NCBI RefSeq assembly: GCF_019656335.1
Contig: NZ_BPLZ01000006.1
Span: forward strand, 62,001-126,000
Reading direction: 5' to 3'
Source of the DNA: Pseudomonas sp. NCCP-436
GTDB taxonomy: Bacteria; Pseudomonadota; Gammaproteobacteria; Pseudomonadales; Pseudomonadaceae
DNA: 64,000 nt
Positions 45,266 to 54,328 of this stretch are shown here, in pieces. The translations under genes were made by a program, and so were the position numbers. Each line of letters starts with the position of its first letter. Position 1 is the first letter of the stretch. Below the pieces are notes generated by a model. It had not been told where the DNA came from. It saw only the letters and a program-made list of their open reading frames with translations, and ran no database searches.

Positions 45266-46948
45266 TTACAGCGTAGAGAGAAAGGCACTGCCAGCCTCCT
45301 GCCACTGGGCGATTTCCACGCGGATACGCTTCTTGTCCAGCTTGCCAACACTGGTCTTGGGAATTTCAGTAACAAGCGCCACCTGTGAGGGAATCGCCCA
45401 CTTGTTGATGTTTCCCTGCTCGACGAATGGCTTAAGGTGTTCCTTTAGTCCCTTGGCATCCAACGCCTGACCATCATGCAGCACCAGCAGGGCAAAGGGC
45501 CTTTCTCCCCACTGCGGATCGGCTACTCCCACCACTGCCACTTCGCGCACTGCAGGATGTCGACTGATCAGGTCTTCCAGCTCCAGGGAGGATATCCACT
45601 CGCCACCGGTCTTGATCACGTCCTTGATGCGATCACGAATCTCGATAAACCCCATGCCGTCGATAGTCGCTACATCGCCCGTATGCAACCAGCCATGGGC
45701 CCAGAGTTCCTCGCCCTCCTCCGCCTCGCGAAAGTAGCTCTGGGTCAGCCAGGGAGCACGCAACACGAGCTCGCCCTGGGACTCGCCATCATGCGGCTGT
45801 CGCCGGCCATCGGCATCCATGATTGCCGCCTCTACCAGAGGCACCGGGATACCGGCCTTGATGCGATAAGTGATTCGCTCGCCCTCGCTGCCAGCTCTCA
45901 GTTCCTCGTTAAGGTAGGCGCAGGAGATCAGCGGGCAGGTTTCGGACATGCCGTAGGCTGCGGTCAATTGAATGCCCTTCGCCAGTGCGGCCTCATACAA
46001 CGCACGGTTCAACGCACTGCCACCGATGATCATCTTCAGTCCACCGAAGTTGTACCCCTGAGCCCCCGGGGCCGACAGCAGCATCTGCAGAATGGTCGGC
46101 ACGCAGTGGGAGAAGCTGACCCTTTCCTCACGAATTAGCCGGCACAGCATGTCCGGTTCATAGCGCCCCGGGTAGACCTGCTTGATACCGAGCAAAGTAG
46201 CGACATAGGGCACCCCCCAGGCATGCACGTGAAACATCGGTGTGATCGGCATGTACACGTCGTCGCTGCCAAGCAGGCGGATGCTGTCCAGTGAGCTGAG
46301 CGTAGCGGCCATGGCTAGGGTATGCAGCACCAACTGGCGATGGGAAAAATACACTCCCTTGGGGTTGCCGGTGGTGCCGGTGGTATAGAAGGTGGTGGCC
46401 ACCGAGTTCTCGTCGAAGTCGGCAAAGTCGTAGTGGGGGCTAGCAGCAGCGAGCAGGCTCTCATATTCACCCACCAGATTCGGCAGATTCGCGGTCTTTT
46501 CCTGGCCATCGGTCAGCAGCAAAGTCTTCTGTACTGTTTCAAGCTGCTGCTGGATGCCGTTATAAAGCGGCACAAAGTCGCTGTTGACCAGCACAAAACG
46601 GTCTTCAGCATGATTCATGGTGTAGAGAATCTGTTCCGGCGACAGGCGGATGTTGATGGTGTGCAGTACCGCACCGAGCATGGGAATGGCGAACATGCAT
46701 TCCAGGTAGCGGTGGCTGTCCCAGTCCATCACCGCAACGGTATCGCCTGCCCGCACCCCCGCTTCACTGAGCACGTTGGCCAGCCGGGCGACCCGCTCGG
46801 TGAAGCTAGCGTAGCTGTAGCGCAGCTTGTCGCGGTAGACGATCTCACGGGTCTTCTCGTAACGACTCCCGGACAACAACAGACTCTTAATCAGAAGCGG
46901 ATAGGTATGTGCATTGTCAGCGGGAGGGAGCAACCGGGTCTGCAGCAT
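45266..46948 (-). CDS. Fatty acyl-CoA ligase (AlkK-like)
   Basis: A 560-residue AMP-forming ligase activating fatty acids to acyl-CoA. The P-loop TTFYTTGTTGNPKGVYFSH lies around 188-206, AYGMSETCPL near 335, and the hinge/catalytic GWLHTGDVATID and RIKDVIKTGGEWIS near 420-450; the C-terminal Lys in KTSVGKLDKK is present. The N-terminus MLQTRLLPPADNAHTYPLL resembles medium-chain ligases of the AlkK group. AAGG is 8 bases upstream of the ATG at 46948, so the GTG at 46957 was rejected. Same strand as DUF1302-DUF1329. Confidence 0.93.
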   Translation of the reverse strand: MLQTRLLPPADNAHTYPLLIKSLLLSGSRYEKTREIVYRDKLRYSYASFTERVARLANVLSEAGVRAGDTVAVMDWDSHRYLECMFAIPMLGAVLHTINIRLSPEQILYTMNHAEDRFVLVNSDFVPLYNGIQQQLETVQKTLLLTDGQEKTANLPNLVGEYESLLAAASPHYDFADFDENSVATTFYTTGTTGNPKGVYFSHRQLVLHTLAMAATLSSLDSIRLLGSDDVYMPITPMFHVHAWGVPYVATLLGIKQVYPGRYEPDMLCRLIREERVSFSHCVPTILQMLLSAPGAQGYNFGGLKMIIGGSALNRALYEAALAKGIQLTAAYGMSETCPLISCAYLNEELRAGSEGERITYRIKAGIPVPLVEAAIMDADGRRQPHDGESQGELVLRAPWLTQSYFREAEEGEELWAHGWLHTGDVATIDGMGFIEIRDRIKDVIKTGGEWISSLELEDLISRHPAVREVAVVGVADPQWGERPFALLVLHDGQALDAKGLKEHLKPFVEQGNINKWAIPSQVALVTEIPKTSVGKLDKKRIRVEIAQWQEAGSAFLSTL

Positions 46949-47048
46949 GAGAGTCACCTTAAAGCACGCGAGGAATAGTTATGCAGCGACTCTAGAGAGC
47001 TGCCTGGCGAGCGAAATCAGCCCAAAGAATGATTTCCACCGCGACCCT

Positions 47049-47076
47049 TTTGGCGCTTTCAGTCACAAGATAGAAT
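47049..47076 (+). promoter_or_regulatory. Putative thiolase promoter
   Basis: TTTGGC at 47049-47054 and TAGAAT at 47071-47076 with a 16-base spacer are a fair sigma-70 match 64 bases before the thiolase ATG. Confidence 0.4.
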
Positions 47077-47139
47077 CGATTCAAGCAGCCAGTACTGAAA
47101 ACGGCTGTATCGAACTATCCTTTCGCTAGAGGTAACACC

Positions 47140-48315
47140 ATGTCAGATATCGTTATCGTCAGCGGTGCCCGCACTCCCATGGGCGGATTCCAAGGCAGTC
47201 TGGCCAGCGTAGCGGCCGTCGAGCTGGGCGCCACCGCCATTCGCGAGGCAGTCAGGCGTGCCGGTATCGAGCCGAACGATGTACAGGAAGTGATCATGGG
47301 CTGCGTGCTGCCGGCTGGCCTCAAGCAGGGGCCGGCACGTCAGGCCGCGCTCAACGCAGGTCTGCCTCCTGCCACTGGCTGCACCACTATCAACAAACTG
47401 TGCGGTTCAGGCATGAAAGCGGTGATGATGGCTTTCGATTCGCTCAAGGCCGGCAGCAACCAGGTGATGATTGCCGGCGGCATGGAAAGCATGTCCAACA
47501 CTCCCTATGTACTGGAAAAAGCCCGCAGCGGCCTGCGCATGGGCCATGGCGAGATCAAGGACCACATGTTCCTGGACGGTCTCGAAGACGCACGCAGCGG
47601 GCGCCTGATGGGCTCCTTTGCTCAGGAAACGGCCGACAAGTACGGCATCACCCGCGAAGAGATGGACGCCTATGCCATCGAATCGCTCAAGCGCGCCCAG
47701 GCTGCGATCAAGGACGGCTCGCTGGATGCCGAGATCGTTCCGGTAACCATCACTTCCCGCAAAGGCGAGGTAGTGGTCAAGGATGACGAGCAGCCCCTGA
47801 CGGCCAGTCTGGACAAGATTTCCACCCTCAGGCCTGCCTTCAAGAAGGACGGCACCATTACCGCCGCCAACGCCAGCTCGATCTCCGACGGTGCCAGCGC
47901 CCTGCTGCTGATGACCGCCGAGGAAGCGACCAGGCGCGGCCTCAGGCCGCTGGCCAGGATCGTCGCCCACGCGACTCAGAGCCAGGAGCCGAGCGAATTC
48001 ACCTTGGCGCCCATCGGTGCCATGAGCAACCTGCTGAAGAAGACCGGCTGGAACAAGGACGAGGTCGATCTGTTCGAGATCAACGAGGCCTTCGCCATGG
48101 TCACCATGCTGGCGATGCGCGAACACTCTCTGGATCACGCCAGGGTCAACGTGTTCGGCGGTGCCTGTGCTCAGGGCCACCCGGTCGGCTCGACCGGCTC
48201 GCGAATCATCCTCACCCTGATCAACGCCCTGCAGAAGAAGGGCGGCAAGCGCGGCATTGCCTCGCTGTGCATCGGCGGTGGCGAGGCCACCGCGGTAGCC
48301 ATCGAACTGCTCTGA
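47140..48315 (+). CDS. Acetyl-CoA C-acetyltransferase (thiolase)
   Basis: A 391-residue type II thiolase. Cys88 in NKLCGSGMKA is the acyl-carrying nucleophile; His in NEAFAMV region, GGACAQGHPVGSTGSR and the second active-site Cys in SLCIGGGEA near the C-terminus are all present. It makes acetoacetyl-CoA or cleaves 3-ketoacyl-CoA in fatty acid oxidation. AGAGGT is 7 bases before the ATG. Divergent from the acyl-CoA ligase, so the pair may serve one fatty-acid pathway. The length and lack of an adjacent FadB favour an AtoB/PhaA-like role over FadA. Confidence 0.95.
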   Translation: MSDIVIVSGARTPMGGFQGSLASVAAVELGATAIREAVRRAGIEPNDVQEVIMGCVLPAGLKQGPARQAALNAGLPPATGCTTINKLCGSGMKAVMMAFDSLKAGSNQVMIAGGMESMSNTPYVLEKARSGLRMGHGEIKDHMFLDGLEDARSGRLMGSFAQETADKYGITREEMDAYAIESLKRAQAAIKDGSLDAEIVPVTITSRKGEVVVKDDEQPLTASLDKISTLRPAFKKDGTITAANASSISDGASALLLMTAEEATRRGLRPLARIVAHATQSQEPSEFTLAPIGAMSNLLKKTGWNKDEVDLFEINEAFAMVTMLAMREHSLDHARVNVFGGACAQGHPVGSTGSRIILTLINALQKKGGKRGIASLCIGGGEATAVAIELL

Positions 48316-48741
48316 ACAGCACCGGTGCGTCGCCACAGGCGGCGCATCGGCCTCAATACTCGCCCCGCACCAAGTGCTTGTTTTCCGGTGTACCGGACGC
48401 TGCGTTACAAACAGCAGCGACACCCTGACAAAAAATTACAACAACTTTCCCTCATACCCTTCTAGTCTTGCATTCGTATGTCGAGTGGAATGACATGCTT
48501 GCCCGCAATGAAACGCAGCATTCAACGTGCACAACAAGAACGGAAGCACATTGCCATGGATTGCATTAGCCGCCACATCGCAATTTCCCCTTTTCTGTCA
48601 CGCCCCTGTTCCGGGACGTTCCTGCTGTTCCTGCGCAACAAAATTTAACGCACAAGTCGATATCAGATAACGCGATAAATACCTGCCAGCCCCCTTATTG
48701 GCAGGCATTCTCATGTGCTCCAAACAAAAGGACTTTGTTTG
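48316..48741. other. 426-base region upstream of the acyl cluster
   Basis: No gene is convincing here. Notable are a perfect palindrome TCCGGT-GT-ACCGGA at 48384-48397, an AT-richer stretch from about 48420, and a hairpin CCTGCCA/TGGCAGG at 48682-48705 in the presumed leader, 36 bases before the next ATG. The half-sites of that hairpin look like LuxR-type box halves, but the 10-base centre is too long for a standard box. The region probably holds the promoter of the four-gene set. Confidence 0.5.
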
Positions 48742-49485
48742 ATGAACGACCATGCATCATCAGCCACTACCAAACCCCACCTCATCGCAGATCGTGAAAA
48801 ACGCGAACAGGTCTATGCCTTTTTCGACAGACTGTTCCAGCAGCGCTACGGCACGAACCGGATTCGCGTCCGTCAACTGGTCAGCCGTGATGAACTGGCC
48901 GCACTGTCCAGCGCCCGCCTGCGCCTGTACGGACAACGCAAGAAATACTACGAGTCATTGTTCGGCAACACTTGCGCACTGGATGAAACCGATCGCCATT
49001 CCTATATCTTCGCCCTCTTCCATGACGAACAGATCATCGGCACCCAGCGCGTCACGCCCACCCCCCATGAAGCGGCGCGCCATATCCCCCGCGAACAACT
49101 GCTGGCATTTGCCGGCAGCGGCTACCCGCAGAACTGCGTCGAGTTCTCGCGCCTGATCATCGACAAGACCAGCCCGATCCGCAACGCGGTGGACGCGCTG
49201 GCCAGCACCGCCGGGGTGCTGGTGGCACTGAACACCCACTATTCGCACTACATCACCTACGTCAAGCCGCGCCTGCAAGAGCGTTTTACCCAGTTCGCCT
49301 TCGACCAGGGCGCGCTGCACTTCCGCATTCCGGAACGCGGCGAACATGCCTACGCGCTGTTCAAGGGCAACCTGCTCAGCGCCGTGATCGACTTTTTCAA
49401 GCTCGATTGTCAGCCCGAACAACTGACCAGCATCGATGTGCTCATGGAGCGCATCGCCCACTCCCAACTTGCCGAGGCCGTATGA
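48742..49485 (+). CDS. LuxI/FeeM-superfamily acyltransferase
   Basis: A 247-residue protein of the GNAT-like autoinducer/N-acyl amino acid synthase superfamily. Reminiscent motifs are SARLRLYGQRKKYYESLF, then an acidic DETDRHSYIFALF, GTQRVTPTP (compare the RLLPT of LuxI) and VEFSRLIID (compare the E-x-SR-F signature), about residues 55-150. These enzymes transfer an acyl group from a carrier to an amino compound. The substrate is unknown and it is not a classic LuxI. AAGGA lies 9 bases before the ATG at 48742. First gene of a four-gene set and overlaps the next by four bases. Confidence 0.78.
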   Translation: MNDHASSATTKPHLIADREKREQVYAFFDRLFQQRYGTNRIRVRQLVSRDELAALSSARLRLYGQRKKYYESLFGNTCALDETDRHSYIFALFHDEQIIGTQRVTPTPHEAARHIPREQLLAFAGSGYPQNCVEFSRLIIDKTSPIRNAVDALASTAGVLVALNTHYSHYITYVKPRLQERFTQFAFDQGALHFRIPERGEHAYALFKGNLLSAVIDFFKLDCQPEQLTSIDVLMERIAHSQLAEAV

Positions 49486-49907
49486 ACAGCATCTCCACCT
49501 TTCCGTCAGTCGTGGAACAGAACAAGAAAGTCGTCATCGAGTTCTACGAACGCATGTTCGGCGAACGCGATCTGAGTGTTGCCGACGAATTGATCAGCGA
49601 AGACTACGTACAGCACAACAATGTTTTCATTCCACCGCGCCGCGACGGCTTCAAGAAATATTTCACCCGCTATTTTAAGACTTTTCCGGACACCGGCACC
49701 CGGATAAAACGCGTATGCGGTGAAGGCGAATATGTCTTTCTCTATGCCGATCACTGGGCAGCCAACCGGCTCTATCGCGTCAACTACAAAGTCATTGACA
49801 TCTATCGCGTAAGAAATGGTGTCCTCGTCGAGCACTGGGACACCATCGAAGGCATCGGCTTCTTTTCCAAGTTCATGTACCTGATCAAGTCGCTGCTGCG
49901 CCTGTAA
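49482..49907 (+). CDS. SnoaL-like (NTF2-fold) protein
   Basis: A 141-residue protein of the SnoaL/NTF2 superfamily: NKKVVIEFYERMFGERDLSVADELISEDYVQHNN is the typical N-terminal helix pair, followed by a beta-sheet with VFLYADHW and the C-terminal DIYRVRNGVLVEHWDTIE strand. Family members act as cyclases, isomerases or hydrolases or simply bind ligands. Its ATG overlaps the previous stop (ATGA), implying coupled translation. In this setting it could shape or bind an acylated intermediate; that is inference. Confidence 0.85.
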   Translation: MNSISTFPSVVEQNKKVVIEFYERMFGERDLSVADELISEDYVQHNNVFIPPRRDGFKKYFTRYFKTFPDTGTRIKRVCGEGEYVFLYADHWAANRLYRVNYKVIDIYRVRNGVLVEHWDTIEGIGFFSKFMYLIKSLLRL

Positions 49908-49974
49908 GGAGTACCTCCCCCATAACACCCGCCACATCCATAACCAATTGGAAACTCAGTAAAGGGAATTAAGC

Positions 49975-50634
49975 ATGACCAGTTTTCTTGATGAACTGAA
50001 AGAAGTCTGCGACCAGGAATGGACCAAGATAAAAGCCGGACGCTTTTACCGCATGGTGCAGACCTCGACACCGGAACTGCAACGCCAGCTCTACATCCGC
50101 GCCATGGTCGAGGTGTACCACTACACCAAGAACAACGCCATCAACCAAGCCGCCGCTACCTTCAACGAAGACCACAGGCGGATCGGTCTGCTGCGTTTTG
50201 CCATGAAGCACGCGCTGGAGGAGCTGGGCCACGAGAACATGGTGGTCAGCGACCTGGCCTCCATCGGGATTGACGACTCGGTCTTCGACAACCCGCCGCT
50301 ACCCGCCACCGAAGCTCTCAACGGCTATCTCTACAGCCTGGCCATCCGCGGCGGGGTGATTCCGCGCCTTGGCTACAGCTTCTGGGCGGAAGACTCCTAC
50401 GAGCACCTGGCCCCGCTGCTGGAGGTCTGCAAGAACCAGCTAAAACTGAGCGACAAGCAGCTGAGTTTCTTCATCGCCCACTCCGTGATCGACGCCAAGC
50501 ATGCCGACGATGTCAACAAGGCCATCCAACGCTGGGTCGCCACGGAGCAGGATCGGCAGGCAGTGAAGCAGGTCGCCCGCACCACGCTCTATCTGACCGG
50601 ACAGATTCTCGAATCTGTCGCCAACGAGTTCTGA
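49975..50634 (+). CDS. Heme-oxygenase-like di-iron oxidase (TenA/PqqC fold)
   Basis: A 219-residue all-helical protein of the TenA/PqqC superfamily. Candidate metal ligands in the pattern used by heme-oxygenase-like di-iron oxidases (UndA, CADD, SznF) are Glu46 in VEVYHY, Glu83 and His86 in LEELGHENM, Glu139 in FWAEDSYEH, and His169, Asp173 and His176 in AHSVIDAKHADD. These are retained together, so it is likely an O2-using iron enzyme rather than a thiaminase. AAGGGAA precedes the ATG. Third gene of the four-gene acyl set. Confidence 0.82.
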   Translation: MTSFLDELKEVCDQEWTKIKAGRFYRMVQTSTPELQRQLYIRAMVEVYHYTKNNAINQAAATFNEDHRRIGLLRFAMKHALEELGHENMVVSDLASIGIDDSVFDNPPLPATEALNGYLYSLAIRGGVIPRLGYSFWAEDSYEHLAPLLEVCKNQLKLSDKQLSFFIAHSVIDAKHADDVNKAIQRWVATEQDRQAVKQVARTTLYLTGQILESVANEF

Positions 50635-50737
50635 CCCCGTGCGCGCCCTGCCCGGACAGGGCGCGTCATTGCCCGCCCCCAACAACGGACGACGAACGCC
50701 AGAGCGGCGGACGTCCCCAGCAGTCGAGGAATCCGCC

Positions 50738-52576
50738 ATGTGCCAGAACAACAACGAATTCATCAGCCTGGGCCAGGTGCTACACAAGACTCCGCAGATC
50801 CTCAGGAGCCTGCCGCGGATCATCAGAGGCCTGCGGCTTTCCAACAACTCGGCTCCCGGACAGCCCTGCGGACTTGGCCTGACCTTTGAACAGGCTGCGC
50901 AACGCAACCCCGACGGAGTCGCCGTGCTTTACGAGGATCGTCGCTACAGCTACCGGCAGTTCAACCAACGTGCCAACCAGATCGCCCACTACCTGGCGGC
51001 ACGTGGCATCGGCAAGGGCGACGTGGTCGGCGTATTCCTGGAAAACCGTCCGGAACTGCTGGTGACGGTGCTGGCGCTGGCCAAGCTGGGAGCTATCAGC
51101 GCCATGCTCAACACCTCCCAGACGCAGAACGTGCTGCTGCACAGCATCAACCTGGTCAAACCCGTTGCCCTGGTGATAGGCGAGGAACTGCTGGCGGCCT
51201 TCGAGGAAGTACGCGGCAGCACCGAGGCGCTGAACAAGGGCCTCTACTACATCGCCGACCAGGATGCCTTCGCCGCTCCGGGTGATACGCCGGCAGGCTA
51301 CCTGAACCTGCTGGACGAGACGCGCAGCGCCTCTGAACACAACCCAGCCACGACCCGGCAGATTCAGGGCAACGATCCCTGCTTCTACATCTACACCTCA
51401 GGCACCACCGGATTGCCCAAGGCTGGCATCGTCAAGCACGGTCGCTGGATGAAGATCTACGGCGGCTTCGGCATCATCGCCATGGACATGCAGCCCGATG
51501 ACGTCATGTACTCCACCTTGCCGCTCTACCACGGCACCGGGCTCTGCGTCTGCTGGGGCTCGGCGATTGCCGGGGCATCCGGCTTCGCCATCCGCCGCAA
51601 GTTCAGCGCACGCAGCTTCTGGGACGATACCCGGGCCTTCAATGCCACGGTGATCGGCTACGTCGGCGAACTCTGCCGCTACCTGCTGGATCAGCCGGAA
51701 CGGCCGGACGATCACTCCAACCCGGTGCGCAAGATGCTCGGCAACGGCCTGCGCCCGGGCGCCTGGGGCCCGTTCAAGGAACGCTTCGGCGTGGAGCACG
51801 TTTGCGAGTTCTATGCCGCCAGCGAAGGCAACATCGGCTTCAGCAACGTCCTGAACTTCGACAACACCATCGGCTTCTCACTGATGCCCTGGGCACTGGT
51901 CGAATACGATCGGGAAAGGGGTGAGCCGGTGCGCGACGCCAACGGCTTTCTGAAGAGGGTCGGCCGCGGCGAGCCCGGCCTGCTGCTGGCCAGGGTCGAC
52001 GAGAAGACCCCGCTGGACGGCTACACGGATCCGGAGCAGACTCGCAAGGTGATCCTCGAGAACGTGTTCGAGCCGGGCGATCGCTACTTCAATACCGGCG
52101 ACATGCTGCGCAGCATCGGCTTCGGCCACGCCCAGTTTGTCGACCGTTTGGGCGATACCTTTCGCTGGAAGGGCGAGAACGTCTCGACCACCGAGGTCGA
52201 GAACCTGCTGATCCAGCATCCGCGCATCGCCGAGGTGGTGGTCTACGGCGTGGACATCCCCAACACCAATGGCTGTGCGGGCATGGCCGCAATCACCCTG
52301 CAGGATCCCCACACCCCGGTGGACATGCAGGAGCTGCTCAGTTACGCCAGGCGCCAGTTGCCGCCCTACGCGGTACCGCTGTTCCTGCGCATCAAGCAGA
52401 GCATGGAGACCACCGGTACCTTCAAGTACCAGAAGAAAGCGCTGAAACAGGAAGCCTTCGACCCCCGCCAGGCTGGCGATGAACCGGTCTATGCCTGGCT
52501 GCCGGGCAGCGACCGCTATGTGCCGGTCAACGACGAGCTTTTCGACAGCATCATCCGCGGTCAGCACCGCTACTGA
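50738..52576 (+). CDS. FATP-type long-chain acyl-CoA synthetase
   Basis: A 612-residue AMP-forming ligase of the FadD6/FATP (very-long-chain) group. The P-loop FYIYTSGTTGLPKAGIVKHGR is around residue 235-255, the EFYAASEGNIGF motif near 365, and GDRYFNTGDMLR and VDRLGDTFRWKGENVSTTEVE near 445-485, the last being characteristic of FATPs. It activates a fatty acid to acyl-AMP/acyl-CoA and could feed the LuxI/FeeM-like enzyme upstream. GAGG is 8 bases before the ATG at 50738. Lies about 100 bases after the oxidase gene. Confidence 0.92.
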   Translation: MCQNNNEFISLGQVLHKTPQILRSLPRIIRGLRLSNNSAPGQPCGLGLTFEQAAQRNPDGVAVLYEDRRYSYRQFNQRANQIAHYLAARGIGKGDVVGVFLENRPELLVTVLALAKLGAISAMLNTSQTQNVLLHSINLVKPVALVIGEELLAAFEEVRGSTEALNKGLYYIADQDAFAAPGDTPAGYLNLLDETRSASEHNPATTRQIQGNDPCFYIYTSGTTGLPKAGIVKHGRWMKIYGGFGIIAMDMQPDDVMYSTLPLYHGTGLCVCWGSAIAGASGFAIRRKFSARSFWDDTRAFNATVIGYVGELCRYLLDQPERPDDHSNPVRKMLGNGLRPGAWGPFKERFGVEHVCEFYAASEGNIGFSNVLNFDNTIGFSLMPWALVEYDRERGEPVRDANGFLKRVGRGEPGLLLARVDEKTPLDGYTDPEQTRKVILENVFEPGDRYFNTGDMLRSIGFGHAQFVDRLGDTFRWKGENVSTTEVENLLIQHPRIAEVVVYGVDIPNTNGCAGMAAITLQDPHTPVDMQELLSYARRQLPPYAVPLFLRIKQSMETTGTFKYQKKALKQEAFDPRQAGDEPVYAWLPGSDRYVPVNDELFDSIIRGQHRY

Positions 52577-52624
52577 GGCCATGCTCCTGCGCGTACCACC
52601 GGCACGGCGGCGCAGGGGCGGCGC

Positions 52625-53254
52625 TCAGCGCATTTCACTGAGCGCCAGCTTGCCCCCGATACCAACCAGCACCACCCCCATCAACCGGTCGAACCAGTGC
52701 CCCATGCGGGCAAAACCGGCGCGCACGCGCTGCTGACTGAACAACCAGGCCACCAGGCAGAACCAGAACGCGGTCGCCAGCGCCAGGTAGAGGCCATAGC
52801 CGGCCTGCACCACAACCGGGGTATGCGGGTTGATCACCACGGTAAACAGCGACAGGAAGAACAGCGTCGCCTTGGGGTTTAGCCCATTGGTGATGAACCC
52901 TGTAACGAAGGCACCCCGACGGCTGCGCTCACCTGCCGCCAGATTCTGTTCGGCACTGGCAGGGTCGGAAGGACTCGCGCGCAGCGCCTTGATACCGATG
53001 TAAAGCAGGTAAGCGGCGGCCAGCCACTTCAGCGCGTTGAACAACACGATGGACTGCGACACGATCAGGCCGATCCCCAGCAGGGAATAGGTCACGTGCA
53101 CCAGAATGCCAGTGCCGACACCAAAGGCCGTGAACAGACCGGCGCGGCGACCGTAGCCGACACTCTCACGCACGACGATGGCGAAGTCCGGCCCGGGGCT
53201 GGCCACGGCCAGCAGGTGAATCAGGGCAACGGTTAGAAACTCGGTCCAGTACAT
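52625..53254 (-). CDS. LysE/RhtB-family exporter
   Basis: A 209-residue inner-membrane transporter with five to six helices. The family motif ASPGPDFAIVVRES lies near residues 17-30, and ITNGLNPKATLFFLSLF near 125. Such proteins export amino acids or homoserine lactone-like compounds. GGAG is 5 bases before the ATG at 53254. It converges on the acyl-cluster ligase and diverges from hprA. Given its neighbour, export of the acyl-cluster product or precursor is possible but unproven. Confidence 0.92.
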   Translation of the reverse strand: MYWTEFLTVALIHLLAVASPGPDFAIVVRESVGYGRRAGLFTAFGVGTGILVHVTYSLLGIGLIVSQSIVLFNALKWLAAAYLLYIGIKALRASPSDPASAEQNLAAGERSRRGAFVTGFITNGLNPKATLFFLSLFTVVINPHTPVVVQAGYGLYLALATAFWFCLVAWLFSQQRVRAGFARMGHWFDRLMGVVLVGIGGKLALSEMR

Positions 53255-53333
53255 GGCGGCTCCGCATCGACGGTTAAGGTCTGTTAGGCTCGCCAATCTA
53301 CTCTTGCGCCTCCTCTGCGAAAAGGTACAGCTG

Positions 53334-54299
53334 ATGAGCAACAGCCCACGCGCCGTCTTCCTTGACCACGCCTCCCTCGACCTTGGTGACCTCGACATGC
53401 AACCGCTGCATCAGGCCTTCGCCGAGCTGACCCTGCACGCCCAGACGCGTCCGGATCAGGTCGCCGAACGCCTGCAAGGTGCTCAGGTCGCCATCAGCAA
53501 CAAGGTGCCGCTGGACGCTGCAACCTTCGCCGCCTGTCCAGCGCTGAAACTGGTGCTGGTCACCGCCACCGGCACCAACAACATCGACCTCGCCGCCGCC
53601 CGTGCTCATGGAGTGACCGTCAGCAACTGCCAGGGCTACGGCACCCCGTCAGTGGCCCAGCACACCCTGATGCTGCTGCTGGCCCTGGCGACACGCCTGC
53701 CCGACTACCAACGCGACATTGCCGCCGGGCGCTGGCAGCAGGCCAGCCAGTTCTGCCTGCTCGACCATCCCATCATCGAACTCGAAGGCAAGACTCTCGG
53801 CCTGCTCGGCCATGGCGAACTCGGCAGCGCCGTAGCCCGCCTGGCCGAGGCCTTCGGCATGCACGTACTGCTCGGGCAACTGCCGGGCCGACCGCCACGC
53901 ACCGGCCGCCTTACCCTGCACGAACTGCTGCCACAGGTCGATGCACTGACCCTGCACTGCCCGCTCACCGAGCAGACTCGCAATCTGATCGGCGCCACCG
54001 AACTGGCTCTGATGAAGCCGCAAGCACTACTGATCAACACTGCTCGGGGCGGTCTTGTTGACGAACAGGCACTGGCCGATGCGCTGCGCCGTGGCCATCT
54101 CGGCGGTGCCGCTACCGACGTTCTGACACAGGAACCGCCGAAGTCAGGCAACCCACTGCTGGCCGGCGATATCCCACGGCTGATCGTCACGCCGCACAAT
54201 GCCTGGGGTAGTCGCGAGGCACGCCAGCGCATCGTCACCCAGACCGTGGAGAATGCCGCCGCATTCTTCTCCGGTGCGCCACTGCGAGTGGTCGGGTAA
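53334..54299 (+). CDS. hprA: Glycerate dehydrogenase/hydroxypyruvate reductase
   Basis: A 321-residue D-2-hydroxyacid dehydrogenase. The NAD-binding motif GHGELG is at 159-164, and the catalytic triad is Arg238 in NTARGG, Glu267 in LTQEPP and His288 in TPHNAWG. The middle His of the nucleotide motif replaces the more usual hydrophobic residue. AAGG lies 8 bases before the ATG. rsmC follows 29 bases later, the same order as hprA-rsmC in P. aeruginosa, supporting the assignment as HprA over other family members. Confidence 0.9.
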   Translation: MSNSPRAVFLDHASLDLGDLDMQPLHQAFAELTLHAQTRPDQVAERLQGAQVAISNKVPLDAATFAACPALKLVLVTATGTNNIDLAAARAHGVTVSNCQGYGTPSVAQHTLMLLLALATRLPDYQRDIAAGRWQQASQFCLLDHPIIELEGKTLGLLGHGELGSAVARLAEAFGMHVLLGQLPGRPPRTGRLTLHELLPQVDALTLHCPLTEQTRNLIGATELALMKPQALLINTARGGLVDEQALADALRRGHLGGAATDVLTQEPPKSGNPLLAGDIPRLIVTPHNAWGSREARQRIVTQTVENAAAFFSGAPLRVVG

Positions 54300-54328
54300 G
54301 CTGCGCAGCTTTTCCCGGGACACATACC

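Noticed and set aside
48495..48569. A 24-codon ORF in the leader of the acyl cluster
   Set aside because: No ribosome-binding site worth the name and no conserved feature; a frame of that size is expected by chance.
48682..48705. The hairpin as a LuxR-type box
   Set aside because: The half-sites match, but the centre is about 7 bases longer than a standard box and it lies close to the start codon, so a promoter operator is unlikely without further evidence.
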